The notes below the pieces were generated by a model. The model was given only the letters and a program-made list of their open reading frames with translations, searched no databases and was not told the origin of the DNA. DNA of 64,000 bases from Sodiomyces alkalinus F11 (Eukaryota > Ascomycota > Sordariomycetes > Glomerellales > Plectosphaerellaceae), in NCBI RefSeq assembly GCF_003711515.1, contig NW_021167081.1, positions 1,762,740-1,826,739 of the forward strand. The letters are read 5' to 3'. This document shows positions 24,240-35,579 of this stretch, piece by piece. Each line of letters begins with the position of its first letter. Positions within the stretch are counted from its first letter, which is position 1. A program made the position numbers and the translations under genes.

Positions 24240-25990
24240 GTCTTAACTTAAGCTATACCTTATACCTACTACGCACTTAACGCTTACCCTAGTCGTTATG
24301 CCCTTACCCTTACTTACGCCCTCAGAGGCAGAGACTACTATACTAATCCCGCCGCCGCCGCTAATACCTATACTCTCGTACCGGGTATAATAGACTACCG
24401 TTCCCGTAACATTTAGTGGAAAACGCATAGAATACACCGCCTAGTCCTAGGCTATATAACTAAAACTTAAACTTAATAGCCCGCTATTTCGTAGTAATAA
24501 AAAGGCATAGTATTTAATTAACGCGTGCTTACACACTTAGCCTGAGTAGGTGGTTAATACCTTCTTCGGTAATAGAGGTATAAACGGTAAATTTAACCTA
24601 AAGGAATTTATAGCCTACCTTAACCGTACGTATAAGGACCGTAACGAATAAGGCCGCGCTACTAACGCCTTTAGGGCGATAAAGCAAAAACCCGACTAGC
24701 TATTCGCGCGCTTCTTACTAACCTTTAAAAGGAACCTAGCGTAAGTAGGAGGCTATAACTAGGTAGACTATATTAAGATATTATTCTTTAACGGTGCCCT
24801 AAATAATAGGCTATATACTAGCCTAGTAGTAGCTAACCTCCCTAATACCTATACTAAATAGGTCGATAAGGTATAAATACTCGCGTAAAGATAAAAGGGT
24901 ATTAGTAAGTCGTACCGGCTAATTCCCGTCGCCTATAAACCGGCTAAGAACGCTAATAGCGATATCGCTATAAGTAAAGTTAATAAGGTTAGTAAGTTAA
25001 AGGGGACCTAATGAAAATCTAACCGCTACGCGAAGATTATATGTTAGAATTACTAGAAAAAAGGCCGCGTTTAACGGTACTATAAGAGTAAAAAGGATAC
25101 GGTAGCACGAATATCCCCTTAAGAGGAAGGATCTAAAGATATTCCTAAAAATACTAAAGACTCGGAAAAAGAGTAGCTTTAGTGCGAAATCGGGTACCGC
25201 AGTTAACAGTGCGAGAGTAATACGAGTAAGAGAAGTTTAAACCGCTATTACGGAGCGAGTTAGTATTAATCTAAATAAAAGTTAATAGTCATAAGTTAAT
25301 AAACGCTTTTATAGATACTCGTTATAATTACTATACCGCTATAAATAAGAAGTTTACTTAAATAATACGCTTACTATTAATCGATAAAAAGAAACGATTA
25401 CTAAAAGGCTTTTTAGAGGAGACTAAACCGGTGAATAGCGCCGGTATCGTAATCTTTATACTAGATATATAAGGGTATACTAAGCGCATTTTCGTGTATA
25501 TAATACCAAGTCTAAACTAGGATCTTTTCCTTAGACTTTTATAGATAGAATATAATAATAAAGTCCTTTACGCTAAGGAATAAAGGCTCCGCTATATAGT
25601 AGCTAATATCGATATCCGACTCTGAGGCGAAGAGGAGCTAAAGGTAGTATATGAGATCCGCGCTATAGTACTAATAACGGGGTCTATATTCGCGGGACTG
25701 ATAGACGACTACGGTACTAAAGGGGAAAAGGATAGGAAAAGGGTTTATAGGCTATATCGTTAAAAGATATTAAAAAGGCCCTAAGTATAAAGGAATTAGT
25801 AGACCCGCGAGAATATATCCCTAAGAGTATTATATAAGAGTTCGGCGACTTATTCGCGCCTTTATACTCTATACGCTTACCCCTATACCCACCTAGCGCC
25901 GACTATAAGGTCTACTTATAGAAGGATAGTAGTAGTAACGAATAAGCCTTATTATAGGGCCCGCTCTATAATATATTATATAAAGAGCTC
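24240..25990 (+). pseudogene. Gypsy gag-protease-pol start relic inside the inverted-repeat element
   Basis: A plus-strand frame with RIP stops. A proline-rich leader (PPPPLIPILSY) is followed by gag (about 24480-24900: RAIKQKPDQLFARFLLTFKR with some stops), a degraded knuckle region near 25020-25070, protease/linker (about 25290-25750: INAFIDTR, LLKGFLEETKPVNS, YTKRIFVYIIPSL, GSIFAGLI), then the conserved pre-RT block (about 25800-25990: EFGDLFAPL, SADYKVYL, GPLYNI). It stops just before RT, at the right inverted repeat. This is a different Gypsy lineage from Gypsy-1 and Gypsy-2 as judged from these motifs. Confidence 0.7.
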
Positions 25991-25997
25991 CTCGTTG

Positions 25998-26196
25998 TGA
26001 CGGCTTGTTAAAAGTTGTTTACGTATTAAGGCCGAAAATATAGATTATTCGAACTAAGGAAGGAAAGGAGGAAAGGAAAAGTCTGTGCGGTGTGTAGACG
26101 GCTAAGTACGTATAGAATCGCACGGGCCTTACTATGGGTCCGTGCTTCTTAGTCCCGGCTACTGCCGGGGACTATTCCACGGGCTATAGCCCGTAA
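25998..26196 (-). repeat. Right terminal inverted repeat
   Basis: Inverted partner of 23824-24024. It ends in a perfect 16-bp palindrome, ACGGGCTATAGCCCGT, at 26179-26194. Confidence 0.8.
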
Positions 26197-26912
26197 TATA
26201 CCCCCCCCCCCTTACCGGAGGCGACGAGGTCGCCCTTATATTATAGTCGCGTGGTCGTGACCTCTTATTACCCCTAGCCGCTTCGCGTGGAATCTAAAAA
26301 TAGCTTCCTTTATTCGATTCCATTAAAGGCTCCTTTAAAGGGAGGTAATCCGCAGCAGCCAAGATTCTTTCAAGACTAAAATAGCATAAAAGGGCTCTTA
26401 TATAGCGGTGCTATCGCGAGCTCCTCGCCGGCGTACATACTCGTTATAAATAATATACCTGCCGAATATAAAACCGGGGGTTATTCCTTTTACCTAAGTA
26501 GCGTAGGAAGGGTAGTAAAATAAGCCTCCTACTATTCTTCGGTTTTCACTATTTTCTTCCTCCTCTATAGCTTTCTTTTAAGTATTTTTTTTTTTAATTG
26601 GATTTTCTATACTATGAGTAGCCCCGAGATACCTCGCAGGTCCCTTAATAGCATAACTAATATCGCCGAGTAATAGCTTATTACTTAGGCCGCCTATATC
26701 TTCTTTACTATAAGTTAGCACGTCCCTCGCTTATAGTTCCGCGCCATAGCTAACTATTAGTAGATATCGGACTTTGCCTCTCCTAGTAAGCGCCCTTATA
26801 AAGGTAGTAGTGATAACGATATAAGTTCCGCCTATATTACCGTCGGTTACGAGGTCGGCCGTAACTAATACTAAGTAGACTTCGACCCCCCCCCCTCCTT
26901 ACTTAATATATT
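26197..26912 (+). pseudogene. RIP'd sequence with a possible ORF start at 26614
   Basis: A C-run (26201-26211) is followed by moderately damaged DNA. From ATG 26614 a plus-strand frame reads MSSPEIPRRSLNSITNIAE, then after a TAG stop QLITQAAYIFFTISQ and further to about 26880, with only TAA/TAG interruptions. It looks like the N-terminus of a transposon protein but matches nothing I recognise. Another C-run lies at 26885-26894. Confidence 0.4.
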
Positions 26913-27190
26913 TAGTTATATAACCTTAATAAATAGCCCTATAATAACCGTTACTTACTTATTATAAGGGTAGTTACCTAAGATATATAGTTATATAACC
27001 TTAATAAATAGCCCTATAATAACCCTTACCTACCTTATATATATTATAAGAGTAGTTACCTAAGATACTTAGTCACGTGACCTTAATATATAGCCCTATA
27101 GTAACCCTTACCTACCTATTATAAGGGTGGTTACCTAAGATATCTAATCACGTGACCTTAGTACATAGCCCCATAGCAACCCGTAGCTTA
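26913..27190 (+). repeat. 75-82-bp minisatellite, 3.6 units, with CACGTG boxes
   Basis: Units start at 26913, 26988, 27070 and 27145 (lengths 75, 82, 75 and a partial of about 46). Each has the head TAGTCACGTGACCTTAAT, the core ATAGCCCTATAATAACC and the tail GGTTACCTAAGATA. Units 3 and 4 keep the E-box TCACGTGACC; in units 1 and 2 it is TTATATAACC, reached by C-to-T and G-to-A changes only. The array ends about 340 bp upstream of the SAM37 start, so it may include promoter elements. CACGTG is the site of Cbf1-type bHLH factors in fungi; a role here is inference. Confidence 0.85.
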
Positions 27191-27531
27191 ACTTTTCGCC
27201 CTACTCGGACCCACACCTACCCTCAGCTCAGCCTCCGAGTTCAACATCAGTTTATCTACAACCACATCGAAACGATAGACGCTCACCAAAGAAACACAGA
27301 CGGATGATCCCGGACTCACTTCTAAAAACTGCACAACGACAACAAGGTATCAATACGAGGACTTGCAGATCGGCGAATTAATTTTTTGTTTGGTTTTTCT
27401 TTTACGGTCAGGCCTCCAAATTTCAAACGAGAGACGACGTGAAGTGCCCCAGGGGCTAGGGACAGACCAGGGCCGCGTCCAGCGGATCCTCGTACAAACA
27501 TCGCTCATCCAACGCTTCATCGGGACACCCT
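27191..27531 (+). promoter_or_regulatory. SAM37 upstream region
   Basis: Normal-composition DNA between the minisatellite and the SAM37 ATG; the change from RIP'd to normal sequence occurs near 27190. CT/CA-rich stretches (for example 27200-27300) suggest the promoter and 5' UTR. I see no clear TATA box. Confidence 0.4.
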
Positions 27532-28948
27532 ATGCCAGCCTTTGAGCTCCATGTCTGGGGCCCGGCCTTTGGCCTCCCATCCATCGACGCCGAGTGCCTG
27601 GCTGCCATTGCCTACCTCCACTACACCCTACCCAGTTCAGAATGGACACTCATTCCTAGCAGCGACCCTTCCCTGACTCCTCAGAGTGAGTCTCCTAGCT
27701 TTGCTCTTTCACCGACACACATTTCACCCGACGACGTCGCTTTCTTACTAAAGCATCTCACTAGATCGTCTCCCGGCTCTCCGCTCAACAGCCTCTGGCA
27801 CCTGGGCAGCGGGCTACGACGCCGTCGTCTCCCATCTTGCCCATGAGACGACCCACCATCTCGATGTAGAGCTAACAGACGCCCAACGCGCCGATGCCGT
27901 AGCTTACAGCTCCTACATCTCCTCCCACATCGCCCCGCTCCTCGACCTCACACTCTACGCCCTACCGCGGAACTGGACCCAGACCACCCGCTCCGCCTAC
28001 GGCGCCATCATCCCCTTCCCCCTAACCTGGACGGTGCCCATAGCTCAGCGAGCCGCCGCTGTGGAGAGGGTATCCCACCTCGTGGCCAGCCTCCCGCTGA
28101 GCGACGGGAACGACGACGCAGCAGCGCAAAAGGACCTCAGCGCCCTCGACGCAGCCATCAAGCACCTCCCTACGAGTCGCAAGAAGGGCATCTTGGAGCA
28201 GATGGCCCCCGCCGAAGCCGCCACTATCCGCCTGCATGCCATGGCCGTCGACGCCCTCTCCGTGCTCGAAGACCTCCGCCGCCACACCGCCCAGAACAGC
28301 CACGACTCATCGCCTACCAACGCCGAAACCAGCTCCACAAACCTACGCCTCCTGCGCCCCGGCCAAGTGACCTCCCTCGACTGCCTCGCCTTCGGCTACC
28401 TCTCCCTCGCCGCCTCCGCCCCCGTCCCGCAAGATTTCCTCCGCAAAGTCCTAACAACCCGGTTCCCAGCCCTGCTCGCCCTAGCGACCGACATCAAACG
28501 CACCTGCCTCGAAACCCCCGGTACCCTCCCCTGGACCCCCTATGCCGTCCGCGACACTATGGGGGGAACGCGCATCCTCGTCCGCTTCCTGGACGACGTG
28601 CTCCGCGTCACCCCGACATTAGGCGACCTATACGCCACGGAGCACCGGCGCCGCGCAGAAATCGGCACGGCGGACGGGAGTTTCCTCGACAAACGCACCG
28701 CCGCCCTCGCCAGCGGTGCGCTGGCTCTCGGGTCGGCCCTTACTTGCGCCGCGTGGTGGTACAGGAACTTGCCGTCCTTCGGTCTGCGTAGTCAGACGTG
28801 GGTCGCCGGCGGTGCGGGCGCAGGCCGCTTAGCCGAGTTTGGCGCCCTGGGAGCCATGTTGGATTTTTCGCTCGCGGGACCTGCTACAGGTCATGGCGCT
28901 GAGCATCAGCAGAATCGGATCGTCGAGGCTGAAGTCGGACTTGACTAG
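27532..28948 (+). CDS. SAM37: Sorting and assembly machinery subunit SAM37 (Tom37/metaxin-like)
   Basis: Two exons, 27532-27685 and 27765-28948, with a 79-bp intron (27686 GTGAGT ... CACTAG 27764), giving 445 residues. This acceptor keeps the frame and restores the family motif LPAL after SSDPSLTP; the alternative acceptor ending near 27790 also keeps frame but removes that motif. The N-terminus FELHVWGPAFGLPSIDAECLA is the thioredoxin/GST-N-like Tom37 domain. LDCLAFGYLSLA (about residues 256-267) is the conserved metaxin GST-C segment. A hydrophobic stretch AALASGALALGSALTCAAWW (about 363-384) could be the membrane contact. SAM37 works in the outer mitochondrial membrane with SAM50 and SAM35, releasing folded beta-barrel proteins and linking to TOM. 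The last about 30 residues look non-conserved. The product call is firm; exact start and intron are by inspection. Confidence 0.88.
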
Positions 28949-30123
28949 TTTGGTTTTTGTCTATGTACCCTGTTTTATTATCATGCCTGTCAGATATATC
29001 GCTGCTGTGCTTGTGTCGGGCTTTTGGGGCGACCATTTGTGTCATAACTGTACGATAAAAGGATTGGGGGGGGGGAGGTGGCGAACGAAAACAAGGCCTA
29101 AGGAGACTGACAGTTACGAAATATACGGAACACCAGCTCCTGCACTCGATAGTACAATGGTTCCAAGGCCACACCGTCGCATCTTCTTCTACAACGATAC
29201 CATATTACGGCACACAGACATCCGCTCCATCGATTCAACATTGAGACGGAAAAGAAGGTTGATCGTATTCAGACTCGGAGAAATAGGCAGTACCCATCCT
29301 CAAAGCTTGTCAAAGCCATCTTATGTAGCTGGCTCTCACCCAGCTCCTTCACGCACCGCCTTTGATCCGAGAAGCGACGGACGAGATGTGGCCGAAGCGA
29401 CCCCCGCAGATACATGTGTCCGAAAGCTTCAAAAAGAAAACAGGCAAAACAAAACCAAAAATCGCTTCACATGATGCCCTAGAACGCCGGACCGCCCAAA
29501 ACGAGAGTAGAAGTGCACCTCACCCATCCGTTGCTTTATTTTCTTCGCCATTCTTGCCCTGGTCGTTTGCCGTTCCGAAAACCGAACCCATCCAGTTTTT
29601 CTCGTTTCTTACCAGACAGAGTAGAAAGCCAGATCACCAACCCTAAACCAACGTACATACCCAAACGGCAGCAGATGAAAAGGCAGCAATGCGAGAGGGA
29701 ACCAGTGTTTCTCAGGCCTTGCGACCGCTTTGTAGCCCCCGTCCGGGCCCAGGAGTTTTCCCACTGTTCAATGCAGATACTCAAAGGCGACATGGTGTCC
29801 AGAGAAAGGAGGGCCAGAAAACCTGCCAACCAACGCCTCGCACATACAACAGAAGACTGAAGAGGAAAAAGAAGAAGAAAAAAAATCGCGAAAATGTCAA
29901 GAACTGAACAGATCTGGTCAGATGTTCATCGATTGGTGTGTATCATAGACGCATTTTCGGGGTGAAAGACGAATGATTCTTGATCGGGGTTTTTGATATT
30001 CCTCCTGTCGCGAATGGCGAGAAGAACAAAAAAACATTGATGCTCCAGCAGGAATGGATCGACCCAAGACTTATGGGCGCTGATGCTGGACACCTCTCAG
30101 GTAGGCGTCAGAGATGGGTAATC
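28949..30123. other. Intergenic region between convergent SAM37 and the 568-residue gene
   Basis: About 1.2 kb holding the 3' ends of two converging genes. It includes A-rich stretches (29858-29890) and a G8-9 run near 29066-29075. Short frames here overlap on both strands and have no recognisable domains. No RNA gene is recognised. Confidence 0.5.
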
Positions 30124-31830
30124 TCAAATCTCCAACTTTGTCTGGAGCCGCAGAATCCTAGTCCGGAACCAGAGCATGAAGGAGGTCCAGGCGCCCTGCG
30201 TCCTCCGCTTGGCACTGGGCCGCTTGGGGATGTCGAACGCAATGCCCTGAGCCCCTTGGTCGCGGGGCTCCGGCTCCTGGACCACGTCTTCATCCATGGC
30301 GCCGACGTAGGCGAGCTTCTCGGCGGTTGCTGGGTCGATGGTCGACCTCGGGATGTGCTGCACGCGGGCTTGCAATTTCCTCTGCTTGCGCTGGGCGGCA
30401 CGAGCCTTCTTGGACTTGCGTGGAGGCACGTACGAGTTCTCCATGTACTTCGCTGCGAAGTGGGCACTGCCGGCATTGACGGAGCGGGCCTCAACCTCGG
30501 CCTCGGTGTCGATATCAGCGGTGGTAGGCGTGATGGGAGCGGTGGCACCGTGGAGGCTAAAGTGACTCGTACTCGTACGGGTGACGAACCCGTCCGGATC
30601 CTTCTTGGCGAGGGCTGTGGCCTCTTTGTAGATGCGGGCCTGCTCTCGCTCGAATCGCTGGGCTTCCTTCGCATCGGCGCGCTCGCGGCGCTTCATCTCC
30701 TCTTTGGCGCGCTTCATTTCCTTCAGTCGCTCGCGGTCTTCCCACTTCTGGCGCTCCTGTCGGATGCGCTCCTGGTGATAAGTCGGGTCGAGTTCTGAGC
30801 GAGAGCGCAAGCGGAAGCCCTCGAGGGAGGTGCGGAGGGGCGACATAGTGGAAGTGGAAGGTGACGTAGAAGATGTGAGTAAAGACGTCGGCGGTGATCC
30901 CGGTGCAGCTGCGGGGGTTGGTTGGGACGGGGCTCGACTTTTGGAGATCGGGGTGGAATCACCGGATTCGATGACGAGGTTGAGATCTGTGATGCTCGCA
31001 ACGTGAGCGAGTCGGGAACCGCCGGAGGCTGAGTTGGAGCGGTTTGTTGTGACAATTTGGAGTGGTTGGTGGGAATTGACGTCTGAAAGGGAAGAAGTGC
31101 GGTTGTTGGCAAGAGAGGGGCGGCGCGAGGCAGGAGCGCAGTTGCCGGAATGGGAGGAACTGAGGTTGAGATTGTTGGTGGAGCCCAGTGAACTCGAGAG
31201 GCAGTTGCCGTTGCCGTTGCCGCTACGGTGCTGGTAGTAGGCGGCGCCGGGAGAGGAACTTGTCTGGAGATCTTCGTCCTCGGTGATGGTAGGTGAGTAG
31301 TCCCGCGAGGTCTGCTGATCGACACTGGCCAGGGAATTGGCGTAAGACAGGGAAGTGCGGGGGGTTTGCTGGAAAGGGTGGACGAAGCTGCCTGTACGGT
31401 AGGTACCCGGGCCGCTTCCGGAGGTTGCGATGCTGGCATGGGATGCGCCGCTGGTTGACCGCGCGTGTGATACGCTGGGTTTCGGCCTTATGTCGCCGGC
31501 ACCACCCAAGCTGTCGATATCCAGCCGGCCATATACGCTGCCCTCGGTGTCGCCATCCCCCCATCCCACACCGGTATTTCCTTTGCCGTTGGTGCCAGTG
31601 CCAGTGCCAGTGCCGGTGCCGGTGCCGGTGCCAGTGGAACCAAGTTTCGATCCCCAGCCATGTCCGCCATAATGAATCTGCTCCTCCCACGTCCGGTCCA
31701 AGTCGAGAGAGCTCTTAGCTGACTGGGGGTTTCCCATCTTCTTGAGAATGGGCTTCACAACAGCCTTGCTACGCGACTTGTTGAGCTTCACGGGGACAAT
31801 CCCCGTCATGTCGGCGTAGGACGCCACCAT
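30124..31830 (-). CDS. Uncharacterised Ser-rich protein with long charged helix
   Basis: A 568-residue single-exon frame; I know no function. The N-terminus MTGIVPVKLNKSRSKAVVKP is basic and looks conserved, so the start may be Met1 (31830) or Met8 (31809). A GT-dipeptide tract (about residues 66-77) comes from a hexamer repeat. Residues about 120-330 are Ser/Thr/Asn/Pro-rich and probably disordered. About 350-410 form a strongly charged, probably helical segment (QERIRQERQKWEDRERLKEM onward), followed by another basic stretch (KKARAAQRKQRKLQARVQH, about 475-493). The end (about 546-568, WTSFMLWFRTRILRLQTKLE) is an amphipathic aromatic/basic helix that could touch membranes or a partner. Composition suggests a filamentous-fungal scaffold or cortical protein; this is a guess. 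It is convergent with SAM37 and followed upstream by 3.5 kb without a clear gene. Confidence 0.75.
   Translation of the reverse strand: MVASYADMTGIVPVKLNKSRSKAVVKPILKKMGNPQSAKSSLDLDRTWEEQIHYGGHGWGSKLGSTGTGTGTGTGTGTGTNGKGNTGVGWGDGDTEGSVYGRLDIDSLGGAGDIRPKPSVSHARSTSGASHASIATSGSGPGTYRTGSFVHPFQQTPRTSLSYANSLASVDQQTSRDYSPTITEDEDLQTSSSPGAAYYQHRSGNGNGNCLSSSLGSTNNLNLSSSHSGNCAPASRRPSLANNRTSSLSDVNSHQPLQIVTTNRSNSASGGSRLAHVASITDLNLVIESGDSTPISKSRAPSQPTPAAAPGSPPTSLLTSSTSPSTSTMSPLRTSLEGFRLRSRSELDPTYHQERIRQERQKWEDRERLKEMKRAKEEMKRRERADAKEAQRFEREQARIYKEATALAKKDPDGFVTRTSTSHFSLHGATAPITPTTADIDTEAEVEARSVNAGSAHFAAKYMENSYVPPRKSKKARAAQRKQRKLQARVQHIPRSTIDPATAEKLAYVGAMDEDVVQEPEPRDQGAQGIAFDIPKRPSAKRRTQGAWTSFMLWFRTRILRLQTKLEI
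31591..31636. repeat. Hexamer coding microsatellite (GCCAGT/GCCGGT)n
   Basis: About eight hexamers that encode the Gly-Thr dipeptide tract of the 568-residue protein on the minus strand. Confidence 0.85.
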
Positions 31831-34800
31831 TGTGGATGGTACAGTCGCGTCTTCTCCTCGTCACGGCGGTCCGTAGTTATGCAATATTTCCCCTCCTTTT
31901 CCTGTCTTTTTTACCCCAGGCGGCGGACTGATTTGGCTCAACTCAAGGTGTCAGTCGCCTACACTGGGACCTCCCAAGCAGTACGAATACCAAGCACTGG
32001 AGGATGAGGGTCAAACAGGCCAGGGATGGCGCCCTACAACAGTGCGCGCGACACACAACAACGGCTAATCGACTGACCAGGAGCAAGCGTCTTCGATCGG
32101 GTTCGCGGGAGGATAGGTAGTTAGATCGAGGATCGAACGGGCGGTTCACAGTGGACAAGGAGGAGCCAGTGCCTGTTGCTATCGGACAGAGAGATTCGAG
32201 CTTGGGGTCAGGAGGGGTCCCTTGTACGCATAGGAAGGACAAGAGCGATGCCCAAAAAAGGACACGGCGGCGTATGAAGGGATGAGACGAGCTTCGTTAT
32301 ACGGTGGGCGGACGAACGCGGAGAGGGAATATAGCGAGGAGGGAAGAGAAAGGAAGGGGTTATTGGCGGATTATCAACTCGTTGGCTGGCATCGAGAGAG
32401 ATTGGTCTTCCTTTGTCGATATGGTGTCTTTTCGAGTATATTCTTTTTGTTCAGGCAAGGGGGAAGAAGGAGAGACAAGACTCTACAGCCAGGAAAAGAA
32501 AGTGTGGCTATAAATTGACTGTCGGATATGTTTGGTATTGTCTGTCGACAGCAAGGAGCATGGATAGATGATGTGGTGGTGGCGTATGAGGAGTACGACG
32601 ACCGAGGTGAGAGCGGAAGGGGGGGGGGAGATGAGATATTGAATGGTATTTGGACAATTGACGGGCGGAAAGATGGGACGTGGTACTTCGTAGGACATGG
32701 ACATGGTAGACAGATTGGAGTGGGTGGAGGTTGCCTCACCGGCTGTCTCCCTGTCTCCCTGTCTCTGTCTGTCTCTCTTTCCTTTCTTTCTCCTTTCGCT
32801 GCTCGCGACCGAGAAGTCGGGAAGGAAGGAGGGACCCGACCGAAACCATCCCTCCCCTCATCATTAATCATGTTCATCGATCCATCGTTCAATCATATCG
32901 GTTGAATCAACCTGAAGAATCAAAATGCCCCGCTTTCATCATCTCCCAGGAAAGTACCTTCATCTCAGGTGAGAGCTAAAGAATGAGGGACCTGGGACCA
33001 GGATGTGGAAGACAGGACCGAAAGCAGACATACCGTTGTACGTATGACGCCGGGGGGGGGGGGGGGGGGGCGACCACAAGACACAAAGAGGTATAAAAGG
33101 TACAAAGCACAAAATACAGAGGAAAAACGGGGACCAGACAAGCGGTCCAGCCACTCAGCGGTCGTAAAACGGTGGAATCTCCCAACAGCTACCCGGTCTG
33201 TCCGCCCTAGCAACGCACAAGACCCCCCCCCCGGACCGGTGCCAAGGGATCCCCAGGTGGCTCCGCGGGCTTGGCGGCTCCACCACTCGAACCACCGGGC
33301 CGTACGGGGCAACACTCGCACCGCGAGGCGATATTTCACTATTACGCCGCCCAGACTTGATCGTTCCAGTCGTAGTGTCATTGGAGGCCGTCTGGGGGGG
33401 CGAAATGAATGGTAATTTATGGCCTGTGGATGGGAAATGAATGGGGGCATAGGAAATGGATGAGCCTCGGACAATGTCGTGCTGAGGTACGAAGTACTAC
33501 GACGTACCTTACTTCATACCTTATGTACTTCGTACATATCGCACAATGTGACATTTGCATCTGTAGGTACAACGTACGTTCAAGGCGGTCGGTTTGCATG
33601 CAAATGTTATGAGTAAGGGATGTCCGGCTTTAGAAACTCGGCTTACGCAGTTATGGTTTCCAGGCATTCATGGGTTTGCGGGATAAACTGTAACATCAAG
33701 CAGGTACTCTCAGAGGTACCTCAAATAACATGCTTATCGAGAATGTTGATAGAGTCAACGCCACGACTTCCGACCATATTGATGACCGTTTTACACAATT
33801 GCCCCTCAAACCACCCGTTTCCCGGCCAAAACTCTCATCCCACGTCACACCATGGTGGGGTTCTCGGCCTTCCTATCGACGACCCAACGGAAAATAAGCC
33901 CCGAGCCAAGAGAAAGATGGTGTGTGTTAGGTATGTTGTGGGTGGAAAGCATGTGAGTTTTATTTACGGGGGAAAACAAATCGCAAATCCTTGACGTGTC
34001 CATGTCCATCAGCTCCAATTTGCCTCCTCTGGGGCTGCATCGCATCGCCCCCAGACCGGATACCAGCAAGCGAATGGCTGGGCTGAGCTGTGCACAGCCC
34101 ATTTCCGGGGGATATTGCTCGAAAAAGAAGTTGAGGCTATTGTTCAATTGCCTACTTCGTCGGCCCCTCCTCCATTTGCCAAGATTCCTCCATTCAACAC
34201 ACACACACTGCTGACAGACGCACTCGGATCGAGGCTGTTTTACGACATAACGACGTCGCCTCCCTTTTTTTTTTTCTTTCATTAAAACCGATTCCTTTCC
34301 TTGTTCTGTTGTCCTGTCTTCTCTCCTTCCCCATCGACATGTGTCCCCATTTCTATCGTTGTCCTCTCGTCACATCCTCCTGGCGGTGATGTTGTTGGCA
34401 ATAAGTTCCAGACTCCGCATCTCTGTTGAACTGGCCCAGCGCTCACCGCCTCACAAGATGCAGGCAGATAACGGCAGCAGATAAGCTGCCGCCCGTTGCG
34501 GGGTTGGGATGACACAAACGTGACTTTGCCATTCCACAATTCCACAGACCTACCGAGACCTGGTACAGTAGATATAATTACATCCTGTAGGTCATTTGAT
34601 ATCTTCATGTCTCAGAGGCGGGAAACGAAAGCGGAACAACACTCTATCAACCGGCTGCGGGTGTCCTCATCTAAGTCGTCTCATCACGGCCCGCTTCCGT
34701 ATGCGACACTCTCGCCAGTTAATGACATTCCACTTGTCTACCCATGCAACCCTTTACTGACATCCAGGGACGTTTTTTTTTCGATGCGTTCCTACTATTG

Positions 34801-35383
34801 GCATTCTGTTATGGCACAGCCTGGTCTTCCATCGAGGTCATTAGTGTAATGCACTGCTTAGCCACTGCAGCCACCTTGGTTGATTATCGTCTTTAACCGA
34901 ACCGGACCAACCAGCAAGCTGTAAGTCCTCTCATGCATAAGCGAGATCTATCTGGGCGCATCCCCCGATGGATCGACTTGACCTCTCTCCACGGACTTTC
35001 CCATCCCCTCGGCCTCGCCGTCAGTTATCCCTATAAAGTACGAATACTGGATTCAAAGAGGGCGCACAGACACCTACTATTTAAAGCAAATGATGCCCAC
35101 CGCCCAGAAAAGGTGACGACGGGGGGTGCACTGAGAGAAGAGTGCTCTTGAAAGCACTTGCAGGCTGCAGCCCGCGTTGGTGTCCGTCAGCTGCATGCTC
35201 CCCCCCTCTGCGCCCCCAGTGATTGACAGAGCGGTCTGGACGCGCACCAGGTGGTCGGACGCCTTGCGATAGTCGATCCTTTTATCTGTCTCCGGGGGAT
35301 ATATTTTGCCAAATATCACAAAGAAACATAATAATAAAGGGATTAAAGGGGGGAGGTTAAGAAGTCATCGCACTGAGTTAGAA
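31831..35383. other. Long intergenic region with low-complexity tracts
   Basis: This 3.5 kb contains no frame I can defend as a gene. It has polypyrimidine/purine tracts (32440-32660, and 32745-32800 with TCTCCCTG/TCTG repeats), a G18 run at 33053-33070, a C8 run near 33224, a cluster of GTAC-type motifs (TACGAAGTAC, TACCTTATGTAC, 33484-33580) and a T-run near 34266. The sequence keeps normal CA/TG frequency up to about 35330, where RIP'd DNA begins. It may hold 5' UTR of the 568-residue gene or non-coding transcripts. Confidence 0.5.
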
Positions 35384-35579
35384 TATTGAATTAACGGGAG
35401 CGTGCTTATAGGGAGCGTTGATTTAGGAAATATATGATTGTATTGTGTATAAAAGAGAAAGAAAAAGGGGGCGGGTATACGTGTCCTAAATATATCTACC
35501 ACCTTCTAAGCGAGGATAATAAGGCACCTCTAACTAATAGGAGAGCACTATACCGTGGCTTACGTGATAGAATATAATA
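35384..35579 (-). repeat. Copia-B left LTR (3' LTR of the element)
   Basis: Matches 42457-42619 plus 48741-48773 over its full 196 bp. Confidence 0.9.

Larger units (their letters stand above)
23824..26196. mobile_element. 2.4-kb element with ~200-bp terminal inverted repeats carrying a gag-protease segment
   Basis: Positions 23824-24024 and 25998-26196 are inverted copies of each other and align by eye base for base, with a minority of mostly transition differences. The ends read TTACGGGCTAT on both sides; the flanking TA is compatible with a 2-bp target duplication but not proven. Each arm holds a second short palindrome (GTCCCCGG...CCGGGAC). The outermost 16 bases of the right arm (26179-26194) form a perfect palindrome. 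The interior is mainly a Gypsy gag-protease relic cut off exactly at the right arm. No transposase is seen, so it would be non-autonomous: a foldback/long-TIR element or a rearranged composite. Confidence 0.6.

Noticed and set aside
26913..27190. CRISPR-like array
   Set aside because: The whole 75-82-bp unit is repeated with no unique spacers, and the genome is eukaryotic; it is a minisatellite.
27785..27790. Alternative SAM37 intron acceptor ending CAACAG
   Set aside because: It keeps the frame but deletes the family motif LPAL; the CACTAG acceptor at 27764 keeps both frame and motif.
29980..30798. 272-residue plus-strand open frame
   Set aside because: It is antisense to the 3' part of the 568-residue gene, whose charged helix is a more coherent coding reading.
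32374..32892. 172-residue minus-strand frame in the long intergenic region
   Set aside because: It overlaps an equally open plus-strand frame, its composition comes from polypyrimidine tracts, and it has no domain or intron signals.
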